A stretch of DNA of 64,000 bases from Arthrobacter burdickii (GTDB taxonomy: Bacteria > Actinomycetota > Actinomycetes > Actinomycetales > Micrococcaceae), in the NCBI RefSeq assembly GCF_030433645.1, contig NZ_JAROCG010000001.1, positions 1,426,001-1,490,000 on the forward strand. Direction: 5' to 3'. A program made the position numbers and the translations under genes. Numbering within the stretch: the first letter of the stretch is position 1; each line of letters starts with the position of its first letter. The notes below the pieces were generated by a model that saw only the letters and a program-made list of their open reading frames with translations, ran no database searches and was not told the origin of the DNA. Of this stretch, positions 35,803 through 44,567 are shown in pieces.

Positions 35803-35862
35803 TTGACAGTGACAGCCCTCACTCTGCATGCTTCTTCTACATCGTTTACCTACAACGATGTA
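35803..35862 (+). promoter_or_regulatory. Promoter and double operator of the arabinoside operon
   Basis: A -35 box TTGACA (35803-35808) is followed after 18 bases by the -10-like CATGCT (35827-35832). Directly downstream, TACATCGTTTAC (35838-35849) and TACAACGATGTA (35851-35862) form a double LacI-type site covering the expected transcription start; the second core equals the site at 34687-34698 in reverse complement. A leader of about 200 bases follows, with a hairpin at 36018-36033 just before the ribosome site. Confidence 0.65.
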
Positions 35863-36051
35863 AATGACGGAACCGGCACTTGTAGAGACCCTCGCCCGGC
35901 GAGCTGACCTGCAGGAGGACGGACCCGGATCAAGGAAGATTCGAGCGGGCTCAGCATCTGTTGCCCCGGCGATCCTCCTCCCTGCAGCACCCGGACCGGC
36001 CGCCCCTGGGCGGACCACGGTGGAATACCACCGCGAGAGGAAGCAAGAGAT

Positions 36052-37404
36052 ATGAAAGCCAAGTTCCTGGCATCGGCAGGCATCGTCGCCGCCACTGCTG
36101 TAGCACTGACCGGCTGCTCCGGAGGAAGCGGAAGCGGCGGCGGAGGCGGCTCCGAAGCTGCGTCCTGCACCAACACCATCGTCAACGCCGAGGCCCCGCA
36201 GGTCACCGTGTGGGCCTGGTATCCCGCGTTCAACGAGGTCGTCGACCAGTTCAACAACGCCAACGACGACGTCCAGATCTGCTGGACGAACGCCGGCCAG
36301 GGCAACGACGAGTACACGAAGTTCTCCACCTCCATCGAGTCCGGCTCCGGCGCCCCCGACGTCATCCAGCTCGAATCCGAGGTCCTCTCCAGCTTCACCA
36401 TCCGCGATGCCCTCGTGGACCTCACCGAGTTCGGCGCCGATGACGTCAAGGCGGACTACGCCGAGGGTGCCTGGGAAGACGCGAGCAGCGGTGACGCCGT
36501 CTACGCCATCCCCGTCGACGGCGGCCCCATGGGCATGCTCTACCGCCAGGACCTCTTCGATGCCGCAGGCATCGAGGTGCCGACCACCTGGGAGGAGTTC
36601 GAGGCAGCGGCCAAGAAGCTGAAGGAGTCCGGCGACGGCGCCGTCATCGCCGACTTCCCGACCAACGGGCGCGCGTTCAACCAGGCGCTCTTCGCCCAGG
36701 CCGGCTCCGTCCCGTTCGAATACGACTCCGCGAACCCGCAGGAGATCGGCATCAAGGTGAACGACGAAGGTGCCAAGAAGGTCCTCGAGTACTGGGACGG
36801 CCTCGTGAAGGATGGCCTCGTCGCCACCGATGACGCCTTCACGGCCGACTACAACACCAAGCTCGTGGACGGCTCCTACGCCGTCTACCTGGCTGCCGCC
36901 TGGGGCCCCGGCTACCTGCAGGGCCTGTCGGACGCCGATCCGAACGCCGTCTGGCGTGCGGCCCCGCTCCCGCAGTGGGACGCTGCCAGCCCCGTCCAGG
37001 TGAACTGGGGCGGCTCCACCTTCGCGGTGACCGAGCAGGCGAAGGACAAGGAGCTCGCAGCGAAGGTCGCCATGGGCATCTTCGGCAACGAGGAGGGCAT
37101 GAACCTCGGCGTCGACAAGGGAGCCCTCTTCCCGTCCTACGCTCCCGTCCTCGAATCCGAGGCGTTCGCCGACAAGGAGTACGAGTTCTTCGGCGGCCAG
37201 CAGATCAACAAGGACGTCTTCCTCGACGCCGCAGCCGGCTACGAGGGCGCCACGTTCAGCCCGTTCCAGAACTACGCCTACGACCAGCTGACCGTCGAGA
37301 TCTACGCGATGGTCCAGGGCGAGAAGGACGCGAGCCAGGCGCTCGACGACCTGCAGGCCTCGCTCGAGCAGTACGCGACCGAGCAGGGCTTCACCATCAA
37401 GTAA
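36052..37404 (+). CDS. Sugar ABC transporter substrate-binding lipoprotein
   Basis: A 450-residue CUT1 solute-binding protein. The signal peptide ends in the lipobox LTGC, followed by a Gly/Ser linker, so it is anchored to the outer face of the membrane. VTVWAWYPAFNEVVDQFNNA, GAPDVIQLES and GLYRQ-type MGMLYRQDLFDAAGI with PTTWEEFEAAAKKL are standard for the family. GAGAGGAAG lies before the ATG. The GH51 gene downstream points to arabino-oligosaccharides as ligands. A strong hairpin follows the gene, which may keep its mRNA more abundant than that of the permeases. Confidence 0.92.
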   Translation: MKAKFLASAGIVAATAVALTGCSGGSGSGGGGGSEAASCTNTIVNAEAPQVTVWAWYPAFNEVVDQFNNANDDVQICWTNAGQGNDEYTKFSTSIESGSGAPDVIQLESEVLSSFTIRDALVDLTEFGADDVKADYAEGAWEDASSGDAVYAIPVDGGPMGMLYRQDLFDAAGIEVPTTWEEFEAAAKKLKESGDGAVIADFPTNGRAFNQALFAQAGSVPFEYDSANPQEIGIKVNDEGAKKVLEYWDGLVKDGLVATDDAFTADYNTKLVDGSYAVYLAAAWGPGYLQGLSDADPNAVWRAAPLPQWDAASPVQVNWGGSTFAVTEQAKDKELAAKVAMGIFGNEEGMNLGVDKGALFPSYAPVLESEAFADKEYEFFGGQQINKDVFLDAAAGYEGATFSPFQNYAYDQLTVEIYAMVQGEKDASQALDDLQASLEQYATEQGFTIK

Positions 37405-37408
37405 GCCA

Positions 37409-37442
37409 CGGGAGGGCGCCCGCTCCTGCGGGCGCCCTCCCG
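37409..37442 (+). terminator. Strong hairpin between binding-protein and permease genes
   Basis: A perfect 15-bp stem (37409-37423 with 37428-37442, arm CGGGAGGGCGCCCGC) with loop TCCT begins five bases after the binding-protein stop. No T-tract follows. Within an operon it probably acts as a partial terminator or mRNA-stabilising end. Confidence 0.65.
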
Positions 37443-37482
37443 AACCGCTCCCGAACCGCTCCCGAACCGCTCCCGAACCGCT
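37439..37482. repeat. Four tandem copies of an 11-base repeat
   Basis: CCCGAACCGCT is repeated exactly four times (37439-37449, 37450-37460, 37461-37471, 37472-37482) and followed by a partial copy CCCG. The first copy shares its first four bases with the 3' arm of the preceding hairpin. Perfect identity suggests recent slippage expansion. Confidence 0.9.
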
Positions 37483-37533
37483 CCCGGCAGGCTTCCGCCG
37501 CACATGCGTCCCACAGCTCGAGGAAAGACCACC

Positions 37534-38484
37534 ATGGCCACGACCACCGCGCCGACGTCGTCACACCGCGCCGAGGCACCCCACCAGGTCAAGCACCGCC
37601 CGGACAGGAACTACCGGCGCAAGCAGCGCTGGGGATGGCTGTTCGTGGCGCCCTTCGCCCTCATCTTCCTGACCTTCCTCATCCTTCCCCTGGTCTATGC
37701 CTTCCGGATGAGCCTGTTCACCAGCACCCTCGCGACCGGCAACAGGTTCGTCGGCGGAGACAACTACATCAAGGCGTTCTCCGATCCGATCTTCCTCCAG
37801 GGCCTCGGCACCGTGGCGAAGTTCGCCCTGATCATGATCCCGGCCCAGATGCTCGTGGCACTCGTCGCGGCCCTCGTCCTCGACAACCTGACCACGTGGG
37901 CCTCGAAGTTCTCCCGCCTGATGATCTTCATCCCCTATGCGGTGCCGGTCGTCATCGGCGCCCTGATGTGGGGCTTCCTCTACAGCCCCCGCTTCGGCCC
38001 GGCGAGCAGCATCTTCGGCATCTTCGGACTCGCCGCACCGGAATTCCTGGCGCAGGACAACATCTTCGGCAGCCTCGTGAACATCGTCACCTGGCAGTGG
38101 GCCGGCTACTACATGATCATCATCTACGCCGCCCTGCGCGGCATCGACCCCGGGATCTACGAGGCGGCGGTGCTCGACGGCGCCTCCGACCGGCAGATCG
38201 CCCTGCGGATCAAGGTCCCGATGATCTCGTCCTCCCTGGTCATGGTGGTCATCTTCGCCCTGATCGGCACCCTGCAGTTCTTCACCGAGCCCCAGGTGCT
38301 GAGGGGTGTGGCGCAGGGCGCCATCCCGACCTCCTACACGCCGAACATGTACGCGTTCTCCCTGGCGTTCTCCTACAGCCAGTTCAACTACGCCTCCGCC
38401 ATCTCCTTCGCCCTCGGCATCGTCGTGTTCGTCTTCTCCTTCTTCTTCCTCTTCCTGACCCGCAAGCAGAGCGGACTGAAATAA
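37534..38484 (+). CDS. Sugar ABC transporter permease (MalF type)
   Basis: A 316-residue permease with six hydrophobic helices. The first helix (WLFVAPFALIFLTFLILPLV) follows about 25 basic residues; the EAA loop reads YEAAVLDGASDRQIALRIKVP. ATG 37534 has GAGGAAAG upstream and is preferred to ATG 37504. It precedes the second permease by three bases. Pairs with it to form the membrane channel for the arabinoside bound by the upstream lipoprotein. No ATPase gene is in the operon. Confidence 0.92.
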   Translation: MATTTAPTSSHRAEAPHQVKHRPDRNYRRKQRWGWLFVAPFALIFLTFLILPLVYAFRMSLFTSTLATGNRFVGGDNYIKAFSDPIFLQGLGTVAKFALIMIPAQMLVALVAALVLDNLTTWASKFSRLMIFIPYAVPVVIGALMWGFLYSPRFGPASSIFGIFGLAAPEFLAQDNIFGSLVNIVTWQWAGYYMIIIYAALRGIDPGIYEAAVLDGASDRQIALRIKVPMISSSLVMVVIFALIGTLQFFTEPQVLRGVAQGAIPTSYTPNMYAFSLAFSYSQFNYASAISFALGIVVFVFSFFFLFLTRKQSGLK

Positions 38485-38487
38485 GCC

Positions 38488-39417
38488 ATGGCACTCGTCA
38501 CAGACACCCCCCAACAGCAGGACAGCGGGCGCAAGGTCCGCGGATCGGCCTCCCGCAACCGGGCACGCAACGGTGGTCCGCGCGTCGGCTCCCACATCTT
38601 CCTGCTCATCCTCGTCATCTACTTCATCACCCCCATCTGGTGGCTGACGGTCGCGAGCACCAAGGACACCGCCGGCCTGTTCGGAGGATCGGGCGGACCG
38701 CTCTGGTTCGACAGCGAGTTCCACTTCTTCAGCAACCTGCAGGGCCTGTTCGAGCGGCAGGACGGCATCTACTGGCGCTGGCTGGGCAACTCGTTCCTCT
38801 ACGCGATCTCCGGCGGGGTGGGTGCGACCATCCTGGCGGTCCTCGCGGGCTACGGCTTCGCCAAGTACAACTTCCGCGGCAGGGGTGCCTTCTTCGGTAT
38901 CCTGCTCGGCGCGGTCATGGTGCCGCTCACGGCGCTGGTGATCCCGACCTTCGTCCTCCTGAGCTCGGCGGGACTGGTGAACACCATCTGGGCCGTCATC
39001 CTGCCGTCGCTGCTCAGCCCCTTCGGTGTCTACCTCATGCGGGTCTTTGCGCAGGAGGCGGTGCCCGACGAACTCCTCGACGCCGCACGGATCGACGGCG
39101 CGGGCGAGATCCGCACGTTCTTCCAGATCGCGCTTCCGCTGCTGCGCCCGGCGATCGTGACGGTGCTCCTGTTGTCCGTCGTCGGGACCTGGAACAACTT
39201 CTTCCTGCCGCTCGCGGTCCTCAGCGACCCGCTGCTGCTGCCCGTCACGGTCGGCCTCAACGGCTGGCAGGCCCTCTCCAATGCCGGCAGCGGGGGCGAG
39301 GCGCTGTGGAACCTGATCACCACGGGTGCCTTCATCTCGATCATCCCGCTGATCATCGCCTTCCTCTCCCTCCAGAAGTACTGGCAGGGCGGGTTGTCGC
39401 TGGGCTCGCTCAAGTAG
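38488..39417 (+). CDS. Sugar ABC transporter permease (MalG type)
   Basis: A 309-residue permease with six helices. The N-terminal 40 residues are polar and basic; the first helix is IFLLILVIYFITPIWWLTV; the EAA loop reads LLDAARIDGAGEIRTFFQIA, followed by PLLRPAIVTVLLL. It forms the second half of the arabinoside importer. The 47-base gap to the GH51 gene contains AAGAAAG as a ribosome site. Confidence 0.92.
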   Translation: MALVTDTPQQQDSGRKVRGSASRNRARNGGPRVGSHIFLLILVIYFITPIWWLTVASTKDTAGLFGGSGGPLWFDSEFHFFSNLQGLFERQDGIYWRWLGNSFLYAISGGVGATILAVLAGYGFAKYNFRGRGAFFGILLGAVMVPLTALVIPTFVLLSSAGLVNTIWAVILPSLLSPFGVYLMRVFAQEAVPDELLDAARIDGAGEIRTFFQIALPLLRPAIVTVLLLSVVGTWNNFFLPLAVLSDPLLLPVTVGLNGWQALSNAGSGGEALWNLITTGAFISIIPLIIAFLSLQKYWQGGLSLGSLK

Positions 39418-39464
39418 CCCGCACCCGGCCCCACCGCACGCCACTCCATCAAGAAAGTAGCCCG

Positions 39465-40976
39465 ATGCAGAACGCACGCCTCACGCTCGACCCCCATTTC
39501 ACGGTCGGGCCCATCAACCGCAACATCTTCGGCGGGTTCGTCGAACACCTCGGCCGCCACGTCTACGACGGCATCTACGAGCCCGGCCATGCGACCGCCG
39601 ACGACGAGGGCTTCCGCCAGGACGTCATCGAGCTCGTGAAGGAGATGGGCGTCTCGACCATCCGCTATCCCGGAGGAAACTTCGTCTCCGGCTTCCGCTG
39701 GGAGGACAGCGTGGGGCCGCGCGAGGAGCGCCCCACCCGCCTCGACCTCGCCTGGCACTCCACGGAGACCAACCAGGTGGGCATGCACGAGTTCGCCTCG
39801 TGGCTGCAGAAGGTCGACAGCGACCTCATGCTGGCCGTGAACCTCGGCACGCGCGGCACCCCCGAGGCCCTCGAGCTCCTCGAGTACTCCAACCTGCCCA
39901 AGGGCACCGCACTCGCCGACCAGCGCATGGCCAACGGCCGTCCCGACCCGTTCGAGGTCAAGATCTGGTGCCTGGGCAATGAGATGGATGGTCCGTGGCA
40001 GCTCGGCCACCGTTCCGCCGAGGACTACGGCAAGCTGGCCGCCATCACGGCCCGGGCGATGCGCCAGCTCGATCCGTCCATCGAACTCGTGGCCTGCGGC
40101 TCCTCCAGCGCCCACATGCCGACGTTCGGTGAATGGGAGCGCGTCGTGCTCTCGCACACGTACGACGTGGTGGACTACATCTCCTGCCACGCCTACTACG
40201 AGGAGAAGAACGGCGACCTCGGGTCGTTCCTCGCCTCCGCCGTCGACATGGACTCCTTCATCGAGTCCGTGGTCGCCACCGCGGACCACGTGAAGGCGGT
40301 CCGCGGCAGCTCGAAGACCATCAACATCTCCTTCGACGAGTGGAACGTCTGGTACATCAGCCGCTTCGAGAACGTCGACAAGATCGAGGGCCTCGACAAC
40401 TGGCCCGTGGCACCGCGCCTGCTCGAGGACTGCTACTCGGTCGCGGACGCCGTCGTGTTCGGCAACCTGATGATCTCCCTGCTCAAGCACGCGGATCGGG
40501 TCACCTCGGCGTCGCTGGCACAGCTCGTCAACGTGATCGCCCCGATCATGACGGAGCCGGGTGGGCCCGCCTGGCGCCAGACCACGTTCTTCCCCTTCGC
40601 CATCACCTCGAAGCTCGCGCAGGGTTCGGTGCTCGAGCTCAAGCTCGACGCCGGCACGTACCAGACCAGCGAGTACGGCGTCGTGTCGCTCGTGGACGCC
40701 GTGGCGACGCACGACGACGCGACGGGCGCGACCGCCGTCTTCCTCGTCAACCGTTCGCAGACCGAGGAGACGACCGTGACGATCGACATCGCGGCGCTCG
40801 ACGGGTTCACCACCGTGGACGCCCAGTCGCTGTACGATACGGACGTATATGCCAAGAACACCCTCGAGGAGCCCGAGCGCGTGACCATGAAGACCAACAC
40901 CTCAGCGAAGCTCGACGGCAGCGCCGTCACCATCACGCTTCCCCCCGTGTCGTGGACGGCCGTATCCCTCGCATGA
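39465..40976 (+). CDS. GH51 alpha-L-arabinofuranosidase
   Basis: A 503-residue intracellular GH51 enzyme that releases L-arabinose from arabino-oligosaccharides. The opening IFGGFVEHLGRHVYDGIYEP is family-typical; the acid/base is in WCLGNEMDGPW (Glu about 173) and the nucleophile in SFDEWNVWY (Glu about 292). The C-terminal beta domain completes the normal length. No signal peptide, consistent with uptake by the preceding transporter. Its stop overlaps the epimerase start (ATGA). Confidence 0.95.
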   Translation: MQNARLTLDPHFTVGPINRNIFGGFVEHLGRHVYDGIYEPGHATADDEGFRQDVIELVKEMGVSTIRYPGGNFVSGFRWEDSVGPREERPTRLDLAWHSTETNQVGMHEFASWLQKVDSDLMLAVNLGTRGTPEALELLEYSNLPKGTALADQRMANGRPDPFEVKIWCLGNEMDGPWQLGHRSAEDYGKLAAITARAMRQLDPSIELVACGSSSAHMPTFGEWERVVLSHTYDVVDYISCHAYYEEKNGDLGSFLASAVDMDSFIESVVATADHVKAVRGSSKTINISFDEWNVWYISRFENVDKIEGLDNWPVAPRLLEDCYSVADAVVFGNLMISLLKHADRVTSASLAQLVNVIAPIMTEPGGPAWRQTTFFPFAITSKLAQGSVLELKLDAGTYQTSEYGVVSLVDAVATHDDATGATAVFLVNRSQTEETTVTIDIAALDGFTTVDAQSLYDTDVYAKNTLEEPERVTMKTNTSAKLDGSAVTITLPPVSWTAVSLA

Positions 40977-41881
40977 GCTCTTCCGAATACAGGATCGAGG
41001 GCGGCGGCTACACGGCCGTCGTCCTCGGTCTCGGTGCCGCTGTCCGGGAACTGACCTATGAGGGGCGGCCGCTCGTGGTCGGCTTCGGCGCCCACGAGGA
41101 GATGCCCAATTTTCGGGGCGCCTTCGTCGCGCCGTGGCCGAACCGCATCGAGGACGGGCGCTACTCGTTCGACGGCTCCTCCCACGAGCTGCCGATCAAC
41201 GAGCCCGAGCGCGGCACGGCCCTCCACGGTCTCGTGTTCGACATCCCCTGGACCCTCGTCGAGCACACGGAATCCGCCGTGACGCTGGGGTGCACCATCG
41301 AGCCGACGGAGGCGTACCCCTTCACGGTGGCGCTGCACGCACGCTTCGGCGTCGGAGCGGAGGGTTTCCGGACGGACATCACCGCCCTCAACACGGGATC
41401 GCGGCGAGCGCCCTACGGGGTCTGCCCCCATCCGTACCTCGTCGCCGGTCCCTCACCGCTCGACGCGTGGGTCCTCGAACTGCCCGCCGCTACGGTCCTC
41501 ACCGTCACTCCCGATCGCCTGCTGCCCGTGGCCAAGGAGCCCGTCGCCGGCACTCCGTTCGATTTCCGGGTGGCCCACGCGCTGGGTGACGTGCAGATCG
41601 ACCACGCCTTCACCGACCTGACGCGCGACGACGCCGGCCGGGCCACAGTGCGAGTCACCGATCCGGCGTCCGGGACCGGGACCGCCATGGTGTGGGACGA
41701 CACCTGCCCCTGGGTGCAGATCCACACCGCGGACCTCCCGAAGAAGCCCGAGAGCACACGGCTCGGACTCGCCGTGGAACCCATGACGTGCCCGCCCGGG
41801 GCCTTCACCACCGGCGAGGACCTCGTGGTCCTCCACCCGGGGGAGACCCACCACACGGGCTGGACCATCACCGCCCTGTAG
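40973..41881 (+). CDS. Aldose 1-epimerase family protein
   Basis: A 302-residue galactose-mutarotase-like protein. Conserved pieces are APWPNRIEDGRYSF, TALHGL (substrate His), YGVCPHPYL (catalytic His) and LAVEPMTCPPGAF (catalytic Glu). It interconverts sugar anomers, here probably L-arabinose released by the GH51 enzyme. Last gene of the operon, translationally coupled to the one before, and followed by a hairpin. The sugar is inferred from context. Confidence 0.9.
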   Translation: MSSSEYRIEGGGYTAVVLGLGAAVRELTYEGRPLVVGFGAHEEMPNFRGAFVAPWPNRIEDGRYSFDGSSHELPINEPERGTALHGLVFDIPWTLVEHTESAVTLGCTIEPTEAYPFTVALHARFGVGAEGFRTDITALNTGSRRAPYGVCPHPYLVAGPSPLDAWVLELPAATVLTVTPDRLLPVAKEPVAGTPFDFRVAHALGDVQIDHAFTDLTRDDAGRATVRVTDPASGTGTAMVWDDTCPWVQIHTADLPKKPESTRLGLAVEPMTCPPGAFTTGEDLVVLHPGETHHTGWTITAL

Positions 41882-41904
41882 CTCCGGCGTCGTCCTCGAT
41901 CCGG

Positions 41905-41937
41905 TCTGCCGTCGCAGTTGTCCGACGAGACGGCAGA
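41905..41937. terminator. Hairpin after the arabinoside operon
   Basis: TCTGCCGTC (41905-41913) and GACGGCAGA (41929-41937) are perfect 9-base arms with a 15-base loop, 24 bases past the epimerase stop and upstream of the convergent lipoprotein gene. Probable terminator, without T-tract. Confidence 0.5.
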
Positions 41938-42014
41938 AATGACCGCCTGAGCGTCTGTTCCGCAGTTCTTCCTGCACTCTCGCGGAGCGGGCGGCACTGG
42001 TCCGGCCCGGGGGA

Positions 42015-42485
42015 CTAGCCGGAGCGGAGCCCGGTGTCGTCGAGCACGAGCCGGCCCTGGATCGCCCCGCCATCGCAGTATTCACCGTTCGGATGCACCA
42101 TGGCCGGGTCGACCGTGGCCGTGTAGGAGTCGGTGCGTCCATCCCGCTGGTGCACGGTCACGTCGGCACGCACCTCACGCTCGGGCAGGTCGAGTTCCGC
42201 GAACCCGATCAGCGTCCCGTCCGGCGTGGAGACGGCGCTGCAGGTGCCGTCCGGGGTGCAGGTTTCCTCCGTCGTCGTCGACCCGGGGGCGAGGTCGACC
42301 CCGGTGGCGCTGCAGCCGTCGTCGGTGCAGACCGAGACCTCGAGGCGTTCGGTGACGGCGGCCGGCCCTCCGGCCAGGGTGATGGACAGACCCGGAAGGG
42401 CCGCGATGGCAGTGCAGGACACCGCCGAACAGGACGGAACGGCGAGGAGTAGCCCGCACAGGACGGCCGGTATCGCGGTTCGCAT
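42015..42485 (-). CDS. Small secreted or lipid-anchored hypothetical protein
   Basis: A 156-residue exported protein. The signal peptide MRTAIPAVLCGLLLAVPSC ends in a possible lipobox (VPSC), and more cysteines follow (SCTAI, CTDDGCSATG, CTPDGTCSA), suggesting disulfides. GGAGGAGG before ATG 42485 fixes the start. The mature part is acidic and rich in Thr. No family recognised. It stands between a convergent operon and a co-directional dehydratase gene. Confidence 0.65.
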   Translation of the reverse strand: MRTAIPAVLCGLLLAVPSCSAVSCTAIAALPGLSITLAGGPAAVTERLEVSVCTDDGCSATGVDLAPGSTTTEETCTPDGTCSAVSTPDGTLIGFAELDLPEREVRADVTVHQRDGRTDSYTATVDPAMVHPNGEYCDGGAIQGRLVLDDTGLRSG

Positions 42486-42605
42486 GGTCCTCCTCCTTCG
42501 TGTCCCCGGAGGTCTTGCCGGCAGGGTAGGCCCCGCCGGGTGCCGGGGCAAGACGTCGGCGCTGGTTGGTGCCGCACTGCAGCGCGGCGGTATCTGCGAC
42601 CCGGG

Positions 42606-43598
42606 CTACCCGCCGTCGTCGGGGCGGTCCCGCAGTTCTCCCAGGAGCTCTCCTTCCTCGGCCCGGGACAGCCCGGCCCTGCGATTGCGCTCGAGCCCCC
42701 GCGCGCGTTCGTCGTCGAGCGTGTCCCGCAGCGTTCCGCGCAGGCTCCGGAGCGCTCCGCCCGCTGCACGGAAGGCTGCATTGCTGCGCCGGGAGAAGCC
42801 TTCGAAGCCGTCGGGAAGCCAGAGCGGCAGCGACCGCGGACCGGACCAGTAGGCGACGCCCTGCTCCGCCAGCCAATTCGGGGCGGCCTCGACGACGGTG
42901 CCGGTGTGCCCGGCTACCGAGCGTGCCTGGGCGATCACGTCCTCGAAGGTGTGCTCGTTTCCGACGGCATTGATCGCTCCTCGGACGCCGTCCCGCCCGC
43001 CGCGGAGGGTCCACGCCGCGAGGTCGCGCACATCGATGACCTGGACGTGGCGGCCGGCGAGGGTGGGCGCGAGCACGTCCTCGTTCCCTGCGAGGGCGCA
43101 CCGCGAGACCCAGTAGCCGAAGCGGTCGCTGCCGTCCCCCGGTCCTGCGATCAGGCCGGCGCGGAGGATCAGCAGGCGGTCGCCGACGGCTGCCGTCGAG
43201 GACTGCTCGCACAGCACCTTGGCCTGCGCGTAATCGTCATCGGCGTTCGCCTGCACCAGCACCGCCGACTCGTCCGCTCCGGCCTCGGTATCGGGCGCGT
43301 ACACGGAGCAGGAGGAGATGAGCGTCCAGTGAGTCGCCCGTCCGGCGAGGGCATTGAGGGCATTTCTGACATGCCCGATGTCCCAGGAGAGCTCGATGAC
43401 CTCGTCCCAGTCCGTGGTGCGGACGGCGTCGTAGGCTGCCCCTGCGGTCCGGTCCGCCGCGACGAAGACCACACCGGGCGGTGGCGGGCCCGACCTGCCG
43501 CGGGCCAGGCACGTGACGTCGTCGCCGCCGTCCACGAGCTGGGTGGCCAGTTCCCGGCCGAGCCACGCGGTACCGCCGAGGATCAGGACTCTTCTCAT
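42606..43598 (-). CDS. NAD-dependent epimerase/dehydratase (extended SDR)
   Basis: A 330-residue extended SDR protein. The Rossmann motif is slightly altered, LILGGTAWLG rather than GGTGFLG; SSCSVYA and DDYAQAKVLCEQ hold the catalytic Ser and YxxxK. The C-terminal 60 residues are basic and unlike the SDR core (RRSNAAFRAAGGALRSLRG). Related actinobacterial proteins act as nucleotide-sugar-type reductases or are uncharacterised; substrate unknown. ATG 43598 is preferred over TTG 43610. Confidence 0.8.
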   Translation of the reverse strand: MRRVLILGGTAWLGRELATQLVDGGDDVTCLARGRSGPPPPGVVFVAADRTAGAAYDAVRTTDWDEVIELSWDIGHVRNALNALAGRATHWTLISSCSVYAPDTEAGADESAVLVQANADDDYAQAKVLCEQSSTAAVGDRLLILRAGLIAGPGDGSDRFGYWVSRCALAGNEDVLAPTLAGRHVQVIDVRDLAAWTLRGGRDGVRGAINAVGNEHTFEDVIAQARSVAGHTGTVVEAAPNWLAEQGVAYWSGPRSLPLWLPDGFEGFSRRSNAAFRAAGGALRSLRGTLRDTLDDERARGLERNRRAGLSRAEEGELLGELRDRPDDGG

Positions 43599-43675
43599 AC
43601 CGCCACTCAACAGGACGTCCGCGGTGGGCGGAAGGCTCCGTGGGCGATGCGGCGCAGCGGATCACGTCATGGCGA

Positions 43676-43972
43676 TCACCGGTGGTGCGCCCCGCCGGAG
43701 TTCGACGCCTCGACGACGCGCGCTGCGAGGTCGCGCGCCTCGCGCAGCCGGTCCGGAGGGCAGGTGCCGACGGGAGGCATCGAGAATCTGGGGGCATGGC
43801 GATCGTCGGAGGAGCTGGAAGGCGGAGATCCCGGCCTGAAGCACAGCCTCGCGAGCATGATGCCGCCCGCTACGACCAGGAGGAGGGGGTAGCCGCGGTC
43901 GCCCGCGAACAGGGCGAACATCCCGAGGGAGATGCTGAGCATGCCGAGGAGGAGGAGGAATCTGGTGGTCAT
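43676..43972 (-). CDS. Small membrane protein
   Basis: A 98-residue protein with two hydrophobic helices (FLLLLGMLSISLGMFALFA and YPLLLVVAGGIMLARL) joined by GDRG, then a cytosolic tail rich in Ser, Asp and Arg. ATG 43972 is chosen because the first helix starts there. No family recognised; possibly a two-helix hairpin protein. Confidence 0.55.
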   Translation of the reverse strand: MTTRFLLLLGMLSISLGMFALFAGDRGYPLLLVVAGGIMLARLCFRPGSPPSSSSDDRHAPRFSMPPVGTCPPDRLREARDLAARVVEASNSGGAHHR

Positions 43973-44159
43973 CACACGTCCGTCGTCGTTGACTGATTGT
44001 GGTGGCACCGATGATACTCCCGTCGGGCCGAATCAGTGCAGGAGACGCTGATGGAACATGTGCCTGCGCGCGGTGCCTCCTGCCTCCGCCTGGGGATCCT
44101 CCTGGTCGGCAGCCCTCGTCGCCCTTCCGGCCGCCCGCGGGCGCTGGCACACTGTCCCC

Positions 44160-44567
44160 ATGGCCGGAGCACCCGATCCCCGGATCGACGACTACATCGC
44201 CGCGCTGCCTCCCTGGCAGCAGGACATCTGCCGGGCCGTCCGCCGCCTCGTGCACGACGCGGATCCGGAGGTCGAGGAGACGATCAAGCGCACGCGCCAG
44301 CCCTACTTCGTCCTCCAGGGGAACGTGTGTGCCCTCCTCGCCACCAAGGACCACGTCAACGTGTTCCTGTACGACGGGGGCCTCGCGCCCGATCCCCGGG
44401 GAATCATCACGGGAGGCCACACCAACTCCACGGGGCGGACCATCGCCGTGTACCAGGACCGGCCGCTCGACGAGGATGCCCTGCGCGAGATCTTCCGGGC
44501 GATCATCGCCGCCAACCGCGAGGGCGGTTGGCGCAGTATCAAGAAGCGTGCAAGCCTAGGCGAATGA
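44160..44567 (+). CDS. DUF1801 family protein
   Basis: A 135-residue protein of the DUF1801/YdhG-like type: DDYIAALPPWQQDICRAVRR, then PYFVLQGNVCALLATKDHVN and a C-terminal helix after LDEDALREIF. The ATG at 44160 is where similarity begins; longer frames upstream are not conserved. It overlaps the dienelactone hydrolase gene by four bases. The fold is known from structural genomics, the function is not; a role in binding small ligands or metal has been proposed for relatives. Confidence 0.8.
   Translation: MAGAPDPRIDDYIAALPPWQQDICRAVRRLVHDADPEVEETIKRTRQPYFVLQGNVCALLATKDHVNVFLYDGGLAPDPRGIITGGHTNSTGRTIAVYQDRPLDEDALREIFRAIIAANREGGWRSIKKRASLGE

Noticed and set aside
40133-40972. Long in-frame extension upstream of the aldose epimerase
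   Set aside because: The extension is a shifted reading of the GH51 gene. The ATG at 40973 overlapping the GH51 stop starts the family match.
36975-40976. 1333-codon plus-strand frame spanning the arabinoside transporter
   Set aside because: Only the part from 39465 is real (GH51). The rest is an out-of-frame reading of the binding protein and permeases, arginine- and histidine-rich.
43973-44160. Possible fluoride riboswitch upstream of the crcB-containing operon
   Set aside because: The stretch has CTGATGG-like pieces but lacks the paired GGCGAT and CTGATGGCCTCT blocks of the crcB motif, and several genes lie between it and crcB.
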